Below are positions 1 through 8,113 of a stretch of 33,647 nt of DNA, in pieces. Below the pieces are notes generated by a model that saw only the letters and a program-made list of their open reading frames with translations, ran no database searches and was not told the origin of the DNA. The number at the start of each line of letters is the position of its first letter. Position 1 is the stretch's first letter. The stretch is from the NCBI GenBank assembly GCA_017455205.1, contig JAFTBM010000009.1:1-33647 (forward strand). The letters run 5' to 3'. The translations under genes were made by a program, and so were the position numbers. This DNA comes from Bacteroidales bacterium. Lineage in GTDB: Bacteria; Bacteroidota; Bacteroidia; Bacteroidales; P3.

Positions 1-330
1 CGCCTGCCCCATTTCCCTCCTGTCTCGGGTAGGCATCGGCATAGTGGGCAAGGAGGCGAAGTTTCTAACTTCGCTGTGATGTGGCGAAGATACAATCTTC
101 GCCTCCCAGCCACCTGCCCCATTTTCCTCCTGTCTCGGGTAGGCATCGGCATAGTGGGCGAGGAGGCGAAGTTTTTAACTTCGCTATGATGTGGCGAAGA
201 TACAATCTTTGCCTCCCAGCCGCCTGCCCCATTTTCCTCCTGTCTCGGGTAGGCATCGGCATAGTGGGCAAGGAGGCGAAGTTTCTAACTTCGCTATGAT
301 GTGGCGAAGATACAATCTTTGACACCCAGC
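1..330. repeat. Three 110-bp tandem repeats with paired hairpins
   Basis: Units run 1-110, 111-220 and 221-330 and differ at only a few positions. Each unit carries two short hairpins. In unit 1 these are GCGAAGTT/AACTTCGC (56-63 and 67-74, loop TCT) and GGCGAAGAT/ATCTTCGCC (83-91 and 95-103, loop ACA). The outer sequences GGAGGCGAAG (52-61) and CTTCGCCTCC (97-106) are also inverted repeats, so the whole segment could fold as one compound structure. In units 2 and 3 the second hairpin has decayed (CTTT for CTTC, then GAC for GCC). The array may begin before the window. Short reading frames here are periodic artefacts of the repeat. Two different hairpins per unit resembles REP/BIME elements; that comparison is inference. 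Confidence 0.95.
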
Positions 331-332
331 CA

Positions 333-387
333 TCCGCTCCGTATCCGCTCCGTATCCGCTCCGTATCCGCTCCGTATCAAGTCCGTA
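333..387. repeat. Five 11-bp direct repeats
   Basis: The unit TCCGCTCCGTA occurs four times exactly (333-343, 344-354, 355-365, 366-376). A fifth, diverged copy, TCAAGTCCGTA, lies at 377-387. It is followed directly by a small hairpin, GTCCG (381-385) with CGGAC (390-394). The tract directly follows the 110-bp array. The rest of the gap to 552 shows no promoter, RNA gene or coding sequence that I recognise. Confidence 0.93.
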
Positions 388-552
388 TCCGGACGGTGAA
401 AATACGGGGTCGATACAGGTCAGATAGGTTGAGGGCGGCAGTCAGCAAAAAGGCGACTTTGGAGCGGAGCGAAAAAATGGGGTCAGAAGATGCAATCAGG
501 GCAATAATTCCACGACGGGGGCGTTATACTCACCACAAAAAACGCTGAAAAA

Positions 553-1227
553 ATGGAACTGAAAGAATCGTTGCGCGACCTTGTGTTTGGCAAAAGCGAA
601 CTGAAAGAGAACGTGTACCAGATGACTCGTTCAGGCTTTGAACTCTTCCGACGCACTACGCGCGAGCTGATAGAACTCTTCCGCGACGAATGCCGTCGCA
701 GTGGGCGCGAGGTGGCCTTCGAGTTTACTGACCGCGGCGACTTTGAGTTTGAGGTGAAGTTCGGGGGCGACATACTGCTCTTCATGATGCACACCAACGT
801 CTTCGAATTCTCGCGCGACCACCAAGTGATGAAATCACCCTACATACGCGAGGACAGCACGAGGTCGTATTGCGGCGTGATACACATCTATAATTTCCTT
901 GCCGATAGTTTTGCCTACCAGCGCGACAACGACTTGGGGTATATGATTGGTCGTGTGTTCGTCAACCGCGAAAATCACTACTTCATCGAAGGAAAGCGCG
1001 AGTTGGGAATGCTCTACACCAACTTTGGCTCTACAGAGCTGACGCCCACTGCGGTACAAGGAATAGTGGAATCGGCCATCGAATACACCACCAATTTTGA
1101 CCTTCTGACCCCTCCCTATGATGAAGTGAAGATGGTCTCGGTGGGGGAGATGAAGAGCAATTTCGACAAAAAATCGCTGGTAACGGGGAAGCGTTTGGGT
1201 TTTCGTTTTCAAGCAGATACGGAGTGA
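553..1227 (+). CDS. Conserved hypothetical protein, 224 aa
   Basis: A 224-residue, charged, soluble-looking protein with no signal peptide or membrane segment. I do not recognise a characterised family. The N-terminal third (about residues 1-55) is rich in Glu, Arg and Lys and probably helical (ELKESLRDLVFGKSELKEN, then ELIELFRDECRR). The middle alternates charged and aromatic residues, suggesting beta strands. The gene lies just upstream of tRNA-Glu and rpsT on the same strand, but those have their own promoter, so it need not be cotranscribed with them. The start chosen is the first ATG in frame; ATG codons further in are possible. Function unknown. Confidence refers to its being a real gene, which rests on length, compact frame and protein-like composition. 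Confidence 0.8.
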   Translation: MELKESLRDLVFGKSELKENVYQMTRSGFELFRRTTRELIELFRDECRRSGREVAFEFTDRGDFEFEVKFGGDILLFMMHTNVFEFSRDHQVMKSPYIREDSTRSYCGVIHIYNFLADSFAYQRDNDLGYMIGRVFVNRENHYFIEGKRELGMLYTNFGSTELTPTAVQGIVESAIEYTTNFDLLTPPYDEVKMVSVGEMKSNFDKKSLVTGKRLGFRFQADTE

Positions 1228-1263
1228 TTGAAGATGGTTATCAACCATCGGTGTTGAAAAAAA

Positions 1264-1295
1264 TTTGGCTGTTTGAAGAAAAGTTGGTAATTTTG
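1264..1295 (+). promoter_or_regulatory. Promoter of tRNA-Glu/rpsT (Bacteroidetes type)
   Basis: A -33 element TTTG at 1264-1267 and a -7 element TAATTTTG at 1288-1295, 20 bp apart and followed by C, match the Bacteroidetes housekeeping promoter TTTG-N19/20-TAnnTTTG. Transcription would start near 1303, about 35 nt before the tRNA. Confidence 0.8.
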
Positions 1296-1336
1296 CACCC
1301 ACTTTTTGCGGGAGTTGGCTGCTGCAAAAGTGCAAG

Positions 1337-1411
1337 GCCGCGTTCGTCTAGATGGCCCAGGACGTGAGATTTTCATTCTCAAAATCGCGGGTTCGAATCC
1401 CGCACGCGGTA
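1337..1411 (+). tRNA. tRNA-Glu (anticodon TTC)
   Basis: The acceptor stem GCCGCGT (1337-1343) pairs with ACGCGGT (1404-1410), with discriminator A at 1411. The anticodon stem TGAGA/TCTCA encloses the loop TTTTCAT, giving anticodon TTC. The T arm GCGGG-TTCGAAT-CCCGC is perfect. CCA is not encoded. It lies 42 bp before rpsT and probably shares its transcript. Confidence 0.96.
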
Positions 1412-1453
1412 CAAAAATAACAAAAGCAAATAGAAACAGAACAATAAGAATTT

Positions 1454-1705
1454 ATGGCACACCACAAGTCAGCAAAAAAGAGGATTCGCTCGAATGAGAA
1501 GAGAAGGGTAGAGAACCGCTACTATGCGAAGACCATGCGCAACGCGTTGCGCGACTTCCGCGCCCTCAACGACAAGGCTGCCGCCGCAGAGCAACTCCCC
1601 AAGATGGTCTCTATCATCGACAAGTTGGCCAAGCGTTCGGTTATCCACAAGAACAAGGCCGCCAACCTCAAGTCGAAGTGTATGCTCAAAGTGAACGCAA
1701 TGTAG
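1454..1705 (+). CDS. rpsT: 30S ribosomal protein S20
   Basis: An 83-residue, Lys/Arg/Ala-rich helical protein starting MAHHKSAKKRIRSNEKRR. This is the standard S20 opening, with the later SVIHKNKAANLKSK segment that binds 16S rRNA. S20 binds early in 30S assembly at the base of the body. The length is typical for the family. The gene follows tRNA-Glu and ends just before a strong terminator, so tRNA-Glu and rpsT form a small two-gene unit. Confidence 0.98.
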   Translation: MAHHKSAKKRIRSNEKRRVENRYYAKTMRNALRDFRALNDKAAAAEQLPKMVSIIDKLAKRSVIHKNKAANLKSKCMLKVNAM

Positions 1706-1739
1706 GCTGAAGCCTCGGTTGCGGTGAATCACCATCGAA

Positions 1740-1766
1740 GCCAATCGCTTGTGCGGTTGGCTTTTT
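1740..1766 (+). terminator. Rho-independent terminator after rpsT
   Basis: GCCAATCGC (1740-1748) pairs with GCGGTTGGC (1753-1761), with one G-U pair and a TTGT loop. A run of five T follows. Confidence 0.9.
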
Positions 1767-1788
1767 GGTTGCCCGATGTGCAGAAAAG

Positions 1789-1819
1789 TTGCACGAAAGA
1801 AAATCATTTTGTATATTTG
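1789..1819 (+). promoter_or_regulatory. Promoter of eno
   Basis: TTG at 1789-1791 and TATATTTG at 1812-1819, 20 bp apart and followed by C, fit the Bacteroidetes -33/-7 pattern. The predicted start near 1826 gives a leader of about 95 nt to the eno ATG. Confidence 0.75.
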
Positions 1820-1853
1820 CACTCTTGTGTGGTCGCCAAATGAAGGCCAGTAG

Positions 1854-3211
<1,358 letters not shown>

Positions 3212-3212
<1 letters not shown>

Positions 3213-3526
3213 TGACACGGGAAGAGAAAATAGCGGAATTGTCGACAACGGCTGGTAGAGTGTTGCCAGTCGGGGCAGAGGCATGGCTGTTCGGTTCGCA
3301 GGCTCGCGGTACATCGACCCACGAGTCGGACTGGGATGCGCTGGTTCTTCTTGACAAGGAGGCTGTCTCTCACACCGATTTTGGGCAATTTGCCTACCCT
3401 TTTATTGAGACAGGATGGGACATTGACGCAATGGTTAGTCCCATCCTGCTATCAAAAAAAGACTGGGAAGGAAGCAATTTCACCCCATTCTACAAGAATG
3501 TAATGAAAGAAAGAATACGGCTGTGA
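3212..3526 (+). CDS. MNT-type minimal nucleotidyltransferase (MntA-like antitoxin)
   Basis: A 104-residue protein of the minimal nucleotidyltransferase family (DNA polymerase beta fold). It has the signature GSQARG (28-33) followed by SDWD (39-42), giving the two metal-binding Asp residues D40 and D42, with a third acidic position in WDID (D70/D72). Such proteins are the antitoxin half of HEPN/MNT toxin-antitoxin pairs; in characterised systems they adenylylate the HEPN ribonuclease. The ATG overlaps the eno stop by one base. The next gene, a HEPN protein, would start at GTG 3523, overlapping this stop by three bases, the usual HEPN/MNT arrangement. The HEPN gene is broken, so this may be an orphan antitoxin. 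The catalytic residues look intact. Confidence 0.9.
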
Positions 3527-3919
3527 GCTTGTCGGAAGAGGAAAGGTATGCTCTGGTAGTGTATCGCATGGAGAAAGCGCGTAGCACGATGGAACAAGTC
3601 CGCAACATTGTTCAGTTTGGCTATTGAGACATGATAGCCAACAGGCTGTATTGTGCAGTCTATTATGTGGTATCGGCTTTCCTTTTGCAGAATGGCTATT
3701 CCGTACAGACCCATCATGGCATTATACAACTGCTGGGTCTGCATTTCATTAAGACTGGAATACTGGAAAAGGAGTATGGTACGCTATATGGGCAGTTGTT
3801 CTCGCTACGCCAAACTGGCGACTATGGAGATACTTGAAGCCCAAGTGTTGCCTCTGTTGCCTCAAACCGAAAAGCTGATAGAGGGTAGAGGTGCTTTTAA
3901 AAAAGAGTACCGACCATAA
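3523..3919 (+). pseudogene. HEPN-domain toxin partner, broken by nonsense codon and frameshift
   Basis: Read from GTG 3523, the frame gives a typical HEPN start (LSEEERYALVVYRMEKA), then hits TGA at 3625-3627. It continues in the same frame as DMIANRLYCAVYY, then THHGIIQLLGLHFIKTGILE and LFSLRQTGDYGD, all recognisable HEPN (PF05168-like) segments. Near 3830 the frame is lost, and the C-terminal helix (LEAQVLPLLPQTEKLIEGRG) is found in the next frame up to TAA 3917-3919. One extra base, or two missing, would explain this. The TGA sits where TGG (Trp) would fit. At least two lesions mean no full-length toxin is made, unless these are sequencing errors. TGA is an ordinary stop in neighbouring genes, so recoding is unlikely. 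Confidence 0.85.
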
Positions 3920-3951
3920 TAGGTATTAGTAGTTTGCATGGCCCAATGATT

Positions 3952-3984
3952 ATGCCTCCCAGGCAATGGGGGGCATTTTTTTTT
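3952..3984 (+). terminator. Terminator after the eno/MNT/HEPN unit
   Basis: ATGCCTCCC (3952-3960) pairs with GGGGGGCAT (3968-3976), with one G-U pair and a 7-nt loop. A run of nine T follows (3976-3984). The T-run merges with the -33 element of the next promoter. Confidence 0.9.
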
Positions 3985-4013
3985 GCACATGTTGTGGAAT
4001 GTTTGTAACTTTG
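3981..4013 (+). promoter_or_regulatory. Promoter upstream of the lipoprotein gene
   Basis: TTTTG at 3981-3985 and TAACTTTG at 4006-4013, followed by C, are separated by 20 bp. The -33 element lies in the T-tract of the preceding terminator. Initiation near 4020 would leave a leader of about 315 nt before the lipoprotein ATG. Confidence 0.75.
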
Positions 4014-4334
4014 CACCCGCAAACCGCAAGACAAAGGTTTGCCGAGAGAGAAGCATTTTGATGCCTTATTCCGCATTCGTGAACTTGGACACTTCACTGA
4101 TAGGTAGTAAAGGAATAAAGCGTTTGGGATGCCACTTGGGTTGTATTCGTATGCTGTTACGATACACTCAAAGTGGAGCGATCACAACAGCCTTTATTTT
4201 TTACTACGGGAGTCCAAGCCCACGAATGGAAATAATGGGTCTTTATGGAGGCTCCACTTTCTTGGTTTATGTGTATTTCGCCATAAGAGCCAGTGGCACA
4301 AAGGTTGCGCCCGACACGGATATAGGGTACTTGA
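4014..4334 (+). other. Long leader or decayed coding region, no assignable gene
   Basis: This 320-bp stretch separates the promoter from the lipoprotein gene. A 69-codon frame at 4129-4338 ends in a TGA overlapping the lipoprotein ATG (ATGA, 4335-4338). The same frame continues upstream past two adjacent stops (4105-4110). A 115-codon frame from ATG 4061 runs to 4408, overlapping the lipoprotein start by 74 bp. Neither product resembles a family I know. It could be a regulatory leader, a decayed gene or a coupled short gene; I cannot choose from the sequence. Confidence 0.4.
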
Positions 4335-5147
4335 ATGATGAAAAAGAGATTGTTTTTCTGTGCAATGGCATTCGGATTGATTTTCTCTGCATGCAACAAG
4401 GAAGATGAATCAACTGGCCAGTCGATGACTGCAAGTGGCAGGCACATTTCCAAAATCACTGTGGTTGATGTGAGCGATGGATACAACAGAAATGTCTCCT
4501 CCATAAAGTTCAATTGGGATGGCGACAAACTTATGCATGTTTACATTAACAGCGAGGGTGACCTCGTTTCGGATGCCTCTTTCTCCTACAATGGCACCAC
4601 GCTGCAAAGTGCATCAATCATTGACTATGAGTCAAACAGCCACGATGTGTTAGATTTCATCCGCAATGGCAGTCAGGTGGCCTATCTTGAAAACAGCAAA
4701 AGTGATAGAATTAGTGTCTACTACGAGGGTAGCAACCCTGCACGGATTGTCGGCGAGGATGCAGACAATGCACTCTCCTTGGTGTGGAGCGATGGCAACC
4801 TCGGAAGGATTCGCTCCTCCGACAGGGAGGTGGATATAAGCATGACAGAGTTTGACAGCCACACCAATCCTCTTGTAGAGGTATTGAGCATACTTTTCCC
4901 TGGTGTAAGTCAGACCTGGCATAATCCCATAAGGGTCTCGTCAGACGGCGATATGGTATCCATCAGCTATGAATACAACGGTGAATATCCTTCGGTTGCC
5001 ACATGCAACTTTAGCGATGGAAAGTCGAAAATCTACTTTGAATACACTGATGGAACTGGTACCCGTGCACCAGTGGTGGATAAGTACACCCCTAAACGTG
5101 CTAAAGGTGTCGGCTTTGAGCTTCTGCCCGATTTTATAGAGCGGTAG
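4335..5147 (+). CDS. Putative lipoprotein, 270 aa, function unknown
   Basis: The N-terminus MMKKRLFFCAMAFGLIFSAC is a type II signal peptide with lipobox FSAC. Cys20 is the predicted lipidated residue, followed by NKEDES. Acidic residues just after the Cys are typical of Bacteroidetes lipoproteins and of the surface-export signal described in Capnocytophaga and Bacteroides. The mature part has repeated beta-strand patterns of the form W/Y-x-D/N-G (NWDGDKLMHVYI, SYNGTTLQSASI, VWSDGNLGRIRS, SYEYNGEYPSVA, EYTDGTGT). This suggests a sheet-rich fold like the DUF4595-type lipoproteins of Bacteroidales, by resemblance only. The gene is monocistronic, between a promoter at 3981 and a hairpin terminator at 5162. 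Its substrate or partner is unknown. Confidence 0.85.
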   Translation: MMKKRLFFCAMAFGLIFSACNKEDESTGQSMTASGRHISKITVVDVSDGYNRNVSSIKFNWDGDKLMHVYINSEGDLVSDASFSYNGTTLQSASIIDYESNSHDVLDFIRNGSQVAYLENSKSDRISVYYEGSNPARIVGEDADNALSLVWSDGNLGRIRSSDREVDISMTEFDSHTNPLVEVLSILFPGVSQTWHNPIRVSSDGDMVSISYEYNGEYPSVATCNFSDGKSKIYFEYTDGTGTRAPVVDKYTPKRAKGVGFELLPDFIER

Positions 5148-5161
5148 AAAAACGAGTAACG

Positions 5162-5209
5162 ACAAGTATAGTGGCTACAGCAACAGCTGTGGCCACTATA
5201 GTTGTTTTC
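5162..5209. terminator. Strong hairpin terminator between convergent genes
   Basis: TATAGTGGCTACAGC (5167-5181) pairs with GCTGTGGCCACTATA (5186-5200), with one G-U pair and an AACA loop. The stem extends through ACAA (5162-5165) and TTGT (5202-5205). It is followed by T residues on the plus strand, so it ends the lipoprotein transcript. It may also serve marC on the minus strand, where the T-run is weaker. Confidence 0.88.
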
Positions 5210-5236
5210 ATCTACCTTTGATTGAACACGTGCGGC

Positions 5237-5911
5237 CTATGGCAAGTCGCTTTCTATTGTGGCAGTGTTGGGACTGGCCGTGGCGGGCGTGGTGGTGGCA
5301 GCTGCCGAGGTGGTGGTCGCCTCTCTGTCGCTGGGAAATATGGCCGTAACGTTGCTGGCAAAGAGCTTCATGGCCATGGCCAGCAGTATGACCCCGAAGA
5401 ACTTGCGCAGCACGTAGATAAGGTCGCTCCCCAGCCAGTGGGTGATGCGGTCGAGGTAGCGCAGCACGAAGTAGTCGAGCACTATGTTGAGCAGCAGACC
5501 GACCATGATATTGACGGTGGCGTATTCGGCGCGAAGCGAGATAAGGGCGGTGATGGCACCGGGTCCTGCTATCAGCGGAAAGGCGATGGGTACCACGCTG
5601 GCCCCCGACGAGGTGGTCTCGTTCTTGATTATATCTCGCCCAAGAATCATTTCGAGGGCGAGGATGAAAAGCACCACCGCCCCAGCCACGGCAAACGAGG
5701 GTGCATCGATGCTGAACAGGCGTAGCAGGCCATCGCCCACGAAGTAGAAAGCCACGAACAGAAGCAGTGCCACTCCAGTGGCCTGCAGTGGCTGTATGCG
5801 TTTCCCCTGATCGCGCATGGCAACGAATATGGGAATGGAGCCAGTGATGTCGATGATGGCAAACATCACCAGGAAAGTGCTGAAGATTTCTATCAGATTG
5901 ATGCTACTCAT
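5237..5911 (-). CDS. MarC-family integral membrane protein
   Basis: A 224-residue polytopic protein of the MarC/UPF0056 family, with about six hydrophobic segments. Family landmarks are the opening segment FLVMFAIIDITGSIPIFV, the LALEMILGRD segment, and PIAFPLIAGPGAITALISL. The biochemical function of MarC proteins is unsettled, and the old link to antibiotic resistance in E. coli was not upheld. The start at 5911 (MSSINLIEIF) is preferred because earlier upstream codons would overlap rmuC deeply and add non-membrane sequence. It overlaps the 3' end of rmuC by eight bases, implying cotranscription. The last 30 or so residues are an unusual low-complexity Thr/Ala/Ser tail (EATTTSAAATTTPATAS), probably cytoplasmic or periplasmic and disordered. 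Confidence 0.93.
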   Translation of the reverse strand: MSSINLIEIFSTFLVMFAIIDITGSIPIFVAMRDQGKRIQPLQATGVALLLFVAFYFVGDGLLRLFSIDAPSFAVAGAVVLFILALEMILGRDIIKNETTSSGASVVPIAFPLIAGPGAITALISLRAEYATVNIMVGLLLNIVLDYFVLRYLDRITHWLGSDLIYVLRKFFGVILLAMAMKLFASNVTAIFPSDREATTTSAAATTTPATASPNTATIESDLP

Positions 5912-7613
5912 TGGATTGTGTGTTGGTTGTGCTGGATGTAAGGTCGTTTTCTGTCGCACTGGAGGTTTCTTCGGCGGCAGCAATGGCGGGGGTGGCTGCC
6001 TCTGCCAGCAGGGTCTCTTCCTCGCCGATGTACTCGAGGGGGATGATGGTTTCCTGCCCACGCTTGCCTTTACCTGGGCGTTGGTTTTCCACGCCGCTGA
6101 GCTGCAGTATTTGTCGTGCCGTAGTGCCGATGCTGTGGCCGCCAGGCAGGAGCTTCTTCTTGCCATTGTCGAAGGCAGATAGAGCCTGCTGGAGGTTACG
6201 CCCTACCGACTCATATTCTTTCAGGAAAGCCCCTGTGCGGTTGATCATCTCCTGTGCGAGCTCGAACAGCTGCTTGTGGCTTCGCTCCTGGTCGATGTGT
6301 GTCCACGTGATGCGGATGATGCGCAGGGCTGCGTAGAGCGAAGGCTCGTCGGTGATAAACACATGCCGCTGCATGGCTTCCTGCCACAGCGTGGGCTCTT
6401 TCTCGGTAGCCACCATCAGTGCCTGCGTCTGCGGCACAAACATGATGACAAAGTCGATGTGCGAGGCCGTCTGATACTGGGTGTAGTCCTTTGCAGCCAG
6501 TTCCTCCACGTGCTTTTTGATGCTTGCCACATGCTCCTTGAGATACTGCCGGCGGTCGGCCTCATCCTCGGCATTCACATAGTTGATATAGGCAGTCATC
6601 GACACCTTTGAGTCGATTATCACGTCGCGCTCGCCATCGAGGTGGAGCAGCACGTCGGGTATCAAGTTCCCTCCCTCTTCGTTGGTAATTGGATTGCCGT
6701 CGGCATCGCGCATAGCCTTTTGTGTAACGAAGTCTTGCCCCTCGGTGAAGCCCTGCGAAGTGAGCAGGTTGCTCAGCACCACCTCGCCCCAGTTGCCCTG
6801 CGTCTTCGACTCGTGCTTGAAAGCCCGCGTCAGCTCCTCTGCACTCCGCTGCGCCTCGATGCTTTGACGTATCATGTGCTCCATGTTGGTGCGTATCTCG
6901 GCACTCATGGCAGTCTGCACAGTCGAGTTCTTGGCCATCTCCTCTTTCATCTTGTCAATGGTCTCTTTGAGGGGATTGACGATGCTGTCGAGGTTGGTCT
7001 TGCTCGAGGTAGCAAACTCTTCTTGCCTCTCTTTGAGCATCTTGCCAGTGGCGTTCTCCATCTGCTCGCGGAGCATCTTGATGGCAGTGCCAAACCGCTC
7101 TTCAAGCGAGCGAGCGGCTTCGCTGTGGCGCTGCTCCTGCTCCGCAAGGCGTGCCTCGTAGTGCTGCTTTTGGCTCTCGGTATCTTTGGCGTGCGCTGCC
7201 TCGGCATCGGCAATGCGCTTGTTGAGCGAGGACACCTGCTCGGCGTGGCGCTGCTCTTTCTCCTGCGAGAGTGCTTCGTAGTGCTTGCGAGCCTCGTCGA
7301 GTGCCTCTGTCTGCCTCTGCGATGCCTCTTCCTTTTGCTCCGCGAGGCGGGCGGTCAGCACCGTCTGGGCTTCCTCCTTCTGCTGCCGCAGTGCCTCGTC
7401 CGCATCCTCCCTGCTCTGCCGCAGGGTCTCTTCCACGGCCTTTTTCTGGACTTCCACCATTTCCAGCTGCTTTTTCAGCACCGCCTGCTCTGCGATGGCT
7501 TGCTGGAGGTCGCTGCCCAGCGATGATTTTCGCCGCTGCGCAATAAGCCATCCTGCCAGCAACCCAGCGGCCACGGCCAGCACGGCAATGAGGATAATCG
7601 ACATCGGGGTCAT
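5904..7613 (-). CDS. rmuC: DNA recombination protein RmuC
   Basis: A 569-residue protein. Residues 5-25 form one N-terminal membrane anchor, then a long Glu/Gln/Arg/Lys-rich coiled coil spans about 35-250, and the RmuC nuclease-like domain (PF02646) runs from about 265 to 500. The domain shows FKHESKTQGNWGEVVL, then PD at 319-320 and IDSK at 333-336, matching the PD-(D/E)XK pattern. Further on are FVPQTQALMVA and a GGHSIGTTARQ segment. RmuC limits recombination at inverted repeats in E. coli. It is longer than the E. coli protein because of the extended coiled coil and an acidic Ala/Glu/Ser/Thr tail of about 50 residues that looks disordered. The gene heads the minus-strand pair rmuC-marC. 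No clear promoter of the usual type was found upstream. Confidence 0.96.
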   Translation of the reverse strand: MTPMSIILIAVLAVAAGLLAGWLIAQRRKSSLGSDLQQAIAEQAVLKKQLEMVEVQKKAVEETLRQSREDADEALRQQKEEAQTVLTARLAEQKEEASQRQTEALDEARKHYEALSQEKEQRHAEQVSSLNKRIADAEAAHAKDTESQKQHYEARLAEQEQRHSEAARSLEERFGTAIKMLREQMENATGKMLKERQEEFATSSKTNLDSIVNPLKETIDKMKEEMAKNSTVQTAMSAEIRTNMEHMIRQSIEAQRSAEELTRAFKHESKTQGNWGEVVLSNLLTSQGFTEGQDFVTQKAMRDADGNPITNEEGGNLIPDVLLHLDGERDVIIDSKVSMTAYINYVNAEDEADRRQYLKEHVASIKKHVEELAAKDYTQYQTASHIDFVIMFVPQTQALMVATEKEPTLWQEAMQRHVFITDEPSLYAALRIIRITWTHIDQERSHKQLFELAQEMINRTGAFLKEYESVGRNLQQALSAFDNGKKKLLPGGHSIGTTARQILQLSGVENQRPGKGKRGQETIIPLEYIGEEETLLAEAATPAIAAAEETSSATENDLTSSTTNTQSNE

Positions 7614-8113
7614 GCTCTTTCTCTTTTTCTACGCTTAACGCCGAGGTGGGCTGTTCTTGTATATCTTGCAGCCACTAATTTTTTCTCTCCAACCTGGAAG
7701 GAGTGTCAATCGCTGCGGATGGTTCCCCTCCCGAAGGGTCTAAAAACCGCGATGTATCCTTTTTCCGAACAATTTTATACATCATTGAAAATCAAATAAT
7801 TGACATTTTTGTAAGAGAAAGCATCCAAATATTTGACAATCAGCCTTATAGAGCCATCTCCTCTTTACCAACTCTTTACCTCCTCTTTCCTATCTCTTAC
7901 CCACCTCTTACCCGGGTAAGAGATGTATAGGAGGAGAGCAAGTGGAGAGAAGGTGAAAAGAGGGGGAAGGTGGGGTGGGAGGGCTGGCGGGAGGGTGGGA
8001 AGAGAGTGGCAAGTGGTGTGGGGGAGGTGGGCGAGGTTCGCGGTGGGTGGGGGCAAAACGGGGGTACACTGGCGACACAATATTGGGTGCGGTTTTGTGT
8101 TATTAGGGTTGCT
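7614..8113. other. 500-bp divergent intergenic region, palindrome and G-rich tract
   Basis: This region lies between the divergent rmuC and M16 peptidase genes. It contains an AT-rich part (7750-7850). A pyrimidine-rich stretch with repeated CTCTTTACC/CTCTTACCC motifs follows at 7859-7915. A perfect 18-bp palindrome, CTCTTACCCGGGTAAGAG, lies at 7905-7922. About 130 bp of purine- and G-rich sequence (7926-8060) comes next, including five closely spaced runs of three or more G at 7972-7999. A weak promoter-like AATATTTG at 7828-7835 lacks a well-placed upstream element. An open frame extends the M16 gene upstream to 7970, but its Gly/Val/Arg-only composition shows it is not protein coding. Confidence 0.75.
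7905..7922. promoter_or_regulatory. 18-bp perfect palindrome, possible operator
   Basis: CTCTTACCCGGGTAAGAG reads the same on both strands. A half-site copy, CTCTTACCC, lies just upstream (about 7894-7902). A repeated half-site next to a full palindrome is compatible with binding by a dimeric regulator, or with a cruciform; no protein is known. Confidence 0.5.

Noticed and set aside
65-325. 86-codon minus-strand and 72-codon plus-strand frames in the 110-bp array
   Set aside because: Both products are themselves periodic copies of the repeat, and neither has a start region or coding character.
333-387. 11-bp repeats as a CRISPR array
   Set aside because: The repeats are contiguous, with no spacers, and no cas genes are nearby.
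3625-3627. TGA in the HEPN gene as a recoded Trp or selenocysteine
   Set aside because: TGA ends several neighbouring genes (hypothetical 553-1227, the MNT gene, the VWA gene, secE). A second lesion lies downstream, so simple decay fits better.
6642-7526. 294-codon plus-strand frame opposite rmuC
   Set aside because: Its Leu/His-rich sequence is the antisense of the Glu/Gln/Lys coiled coil of RmuC.
7970-8113. 48-codon upstream extension of the M16 peptidase
   Set aside because: It translates a purine-rich, G-rich tract into Gly/Val/Arg repeats. The family start matches ATG 8114.
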